Source of the DNA: Elusimicrobia bacterium RIFOXYB2_FULL_49_7
GTDB lineage: Bacteria > Fibrobacterota > OXYB2-FULL-49-7
Reading direction: 5' to 3'
NCBI GenBank assembly: GCA_001800515.1
Contig: MGVN01000172.1
Span: forward strand, 15,474 to 30,501
Length of the DNA stretch: 15,028 nucleotides
In this document: positions 13,863 through 15,028 of the stretch, piece after piece
How positions within the stretch are numbered: the first letter of the stretch is position 1
Layout: the number at the start of each line of letters is the position of its first letter
Translations under genes and position numbers: made by a program
Notes under the pieces: model-generated
Databases searched by the model: none
Told to the model about the DNA's origin: nothing
The model's input: only the letters and a program-made list of their open reading frames with translations

Positions 13863-15028
13863 ATGTCTGATTTTTTCAAACAACTGCTCAAACAAATCAA
13901 TGATATCTGGAACCGTCTAAACCGGGGCCAGAAAATCATCACCGCTGCGGTCATTACATTGACCTTTATCGGCCTTATCGTGCTCATCGTCTGGGTCGGC
14001 TACAACGGCAAAAGCGGCAATTATACTCCCCTCTTTTCCAATCTGGAGTTGTCGGAATCCGCTTCCATTGTTGAGAAGCTCAAGGAAAGCAAGATCGAAT
14101 ACCAGATTGAAAACGACGGTCATTCCATTCTGGTCCCCAAAAAGAGTGTTTACGAGATGCGCATGACCTTCGCCAAAATGGGACTGCCCAAAAGCGGCGG
14201 TATCGGGTATGAGCTTTTTGACAAGACCAACCTCGGCATGACCGATTTCGTCCAAAACCTCAATTTCAAAAGAGCGTTGGAAGGTGAATTGGCCCGTTCC
14301 ATCGAAAGTCTGGACGAGGTCGACCGCGCCCGCGTCCATGTGGTCATTCCCAAGGAGACCATTTTCATTGAAAAACAGAAGAATGCCACAGCCTCGGTCG
14401 TGCTGAAACTGAGGCCGGGCATCAAGCTCAACGAGAAGCAGGTGACCGGTATCGCCAATCTCGTCGCCTATGCCGTGGAAGGGCTGCAGCGCAAGAGCAT
14501 TACCATCATGGATACCGAAGGCAATTTATTGTCCGATGCGTACGGTGATTCCGAACTGGCGGAGCGGACCAGCAGTCAACTCCAACTTCAACAGAAGGTG
14601 GAACAGGCCATGGCCAGAAAGGCGCTCGAGATGCTGGAAAGCGTACTGGGGCCCAACAAATCCCAGGTCAAGGTCTCCGTTGATCTGAATTTCGAGCAAA
14701 TTACCAAGACCCAGGAGATTTACGATCCCACCAGCAAGGTGGTGCGTTCTGAAGAGCGCAATGAAGAATCGACCGCCAACTCGCCCCAGGGCGATGAGAA
14801 ACGGGAGAATTCCATCACCAACTATGAAATGAACAAAACCGTACAGAACATCATCGGGGAGGTGGGGTCCATTAAGCGCATCTCCATTTCCGCGGCCGTG
14901 GACGGAATATATGAGACCGACAAGGAAGGCAAGCGCAATTATGTGGCGCGGGCCGCCGAAGAGATCCTGAAATTGGAGGAGCTGGTCAAGCGCGCGGTCG
15001 GATATGATCTCCAGCGCGGTGATCAGAT
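13863..15028 (+). CDS. fliF: Flagellar MS-ring protein FliF (C-terminus beyond window)
   Basis: 388 codons are visible and the frame is open to the right edge, so about a third of the usual 520-560 residues is missing, including the second membrane helix and the FliG-binding tail. The ATG has AGGGAG six bases upstream. Domains: cytoplasmic N-terminal helix, transmembrane helix (about 25-46), RBM1 (YTPLFSNLELSESASIVEKL from 54, with MGLPKSGGIGYELFD at 106), RBM2 (MTDFVQNLNFKRALEGELAR from 126, ARVHVVIP at 156, TASVVLKL at 176, ITIMDTEGNLLSD at 213), and the start of RBM3 with the collar insertion (about 288-328) ending NYEMNKTV, as in canonical FliF. FliF forms the inner-membrane ring that houses the export gate and carries the C-ring. 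Last visible gene of the operon; fliG would be expected next. Confidence 0.96.
   Translation, partial: MSDFFKQLLKQINDIWNRLNRGQKIITAAVITLTFIGLIVLIVWVGYNGKSGNYTPLFSNLELSESASIVEKLKESKIEYQIENDGHSILVPKKSVYEMRMTFAKMGLPKSGGIGYELFDKTNLGMTDFVQNLNFKRALEGELARSIESLDEVDRARVHVVIPKETIFIEKQKNATASVVLKLRPGIKLNEKQVTGIANLVAYAVEGLQRKSITIMDTEGNLLSDAYGDSELAERTSSQLQLQQKVEQAMARKALEMLESVLGPNKSQVKVSVDLNFEQITKTQEIYDPTSKVVRSEERNEESTANSPQGDEKRENSITNYEMNKTVQNIIGEVGSIKRISISAAVDGIYETDKEGKRNYVARAAEEILKLEELVKRAVGYDLQRGDQ

Noticed and set aside
1..15028. CRISPR array, tRNA, rRNA, insertion sequence or phage genes
   Set aside because: No spaced direct repeats, no tRNA-like cloverleaf or conserved rRNA stretch noticed, and no transposase or integrase motifs in any sizeable frame.

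Overview
This window looks like chromosomal DNA from a flagellated Gram-negative bacterium. Outer-membrane-type lipoproteins, a large predicted outer-membrane/surface protein and an MtgA-type glycosyltransferase all point to a double membrane. The first gene (left edge, minus strand) carries a sequence pattern I associate with uncultured FCB-group relatives such as Ignavibacteria, Calditrichota/KSB1 or Marinimicrobia. Two genes also start without a Shine-Dalgarno (SD) sequence directly behind a -10-like box, which fits that group. The phylum is an inference of low to moderate confidence. No phage, insertion sequence, CRISPR array, tRNA or rRNA was seen.

Left block (1-3900, minus strand): a tightly packed three-gene operon. 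In transcription order it encodes a GAF plus PP2C/SpoIIE-type phosphatase with an embedded cysteine cluster, a six-bladed NHL-type propeller with a signal sequence, and a large exported protein cut by the window edge. Spacings are 3 bp and a 4-base stop/start overlap. Next, on the plus strand, is a phospholipase C-like lipoprotein (4051-5004). It converges on a two-gene sodium:solute symporter operon on the minus strand (6918 to 5060: small two-helix subunit, then an ActP-like permease). A long G/C-rich hairpin lies between the convergent stops.

Middle block (7059-11144, plus strand): a cytoplasmic CBM9-like protein overlaps by 4 bases a membrane-anchored peptidoglycan glycosyltransferase (mtgA). 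After a 109-base leader comes a 794-residue lipoprotein that I do not recognise. A free-standing HU gene follows (11347-11610), with a good promoter, a good ribosome site and a clear intrinsic terminator.

Right block (11700-15028, plus strand): a 0.4-kb AT-rich stretch holds a possible 48-codon secreted peptide and a sigma-54-like -24/-12 element. It leads into the flagellar basal-body operon flgB-flgC-(unknown 127 aa)-fliE-fliF, with fliF cut by the right edge. FlgB, FlgC and FliE build the proximal rod on the FliF MS ring. The unknown gene sits between rod genes and is the best candidate for a lineage-specific rod or export factor.

No complete new system is evident. The most interesting items are the 127-aa flagellar-operon protein, the orphan 794-aa lipoprotein next to mtgA, the cysteine-cluster phosphatase operon, and the shared leaderless start motif.
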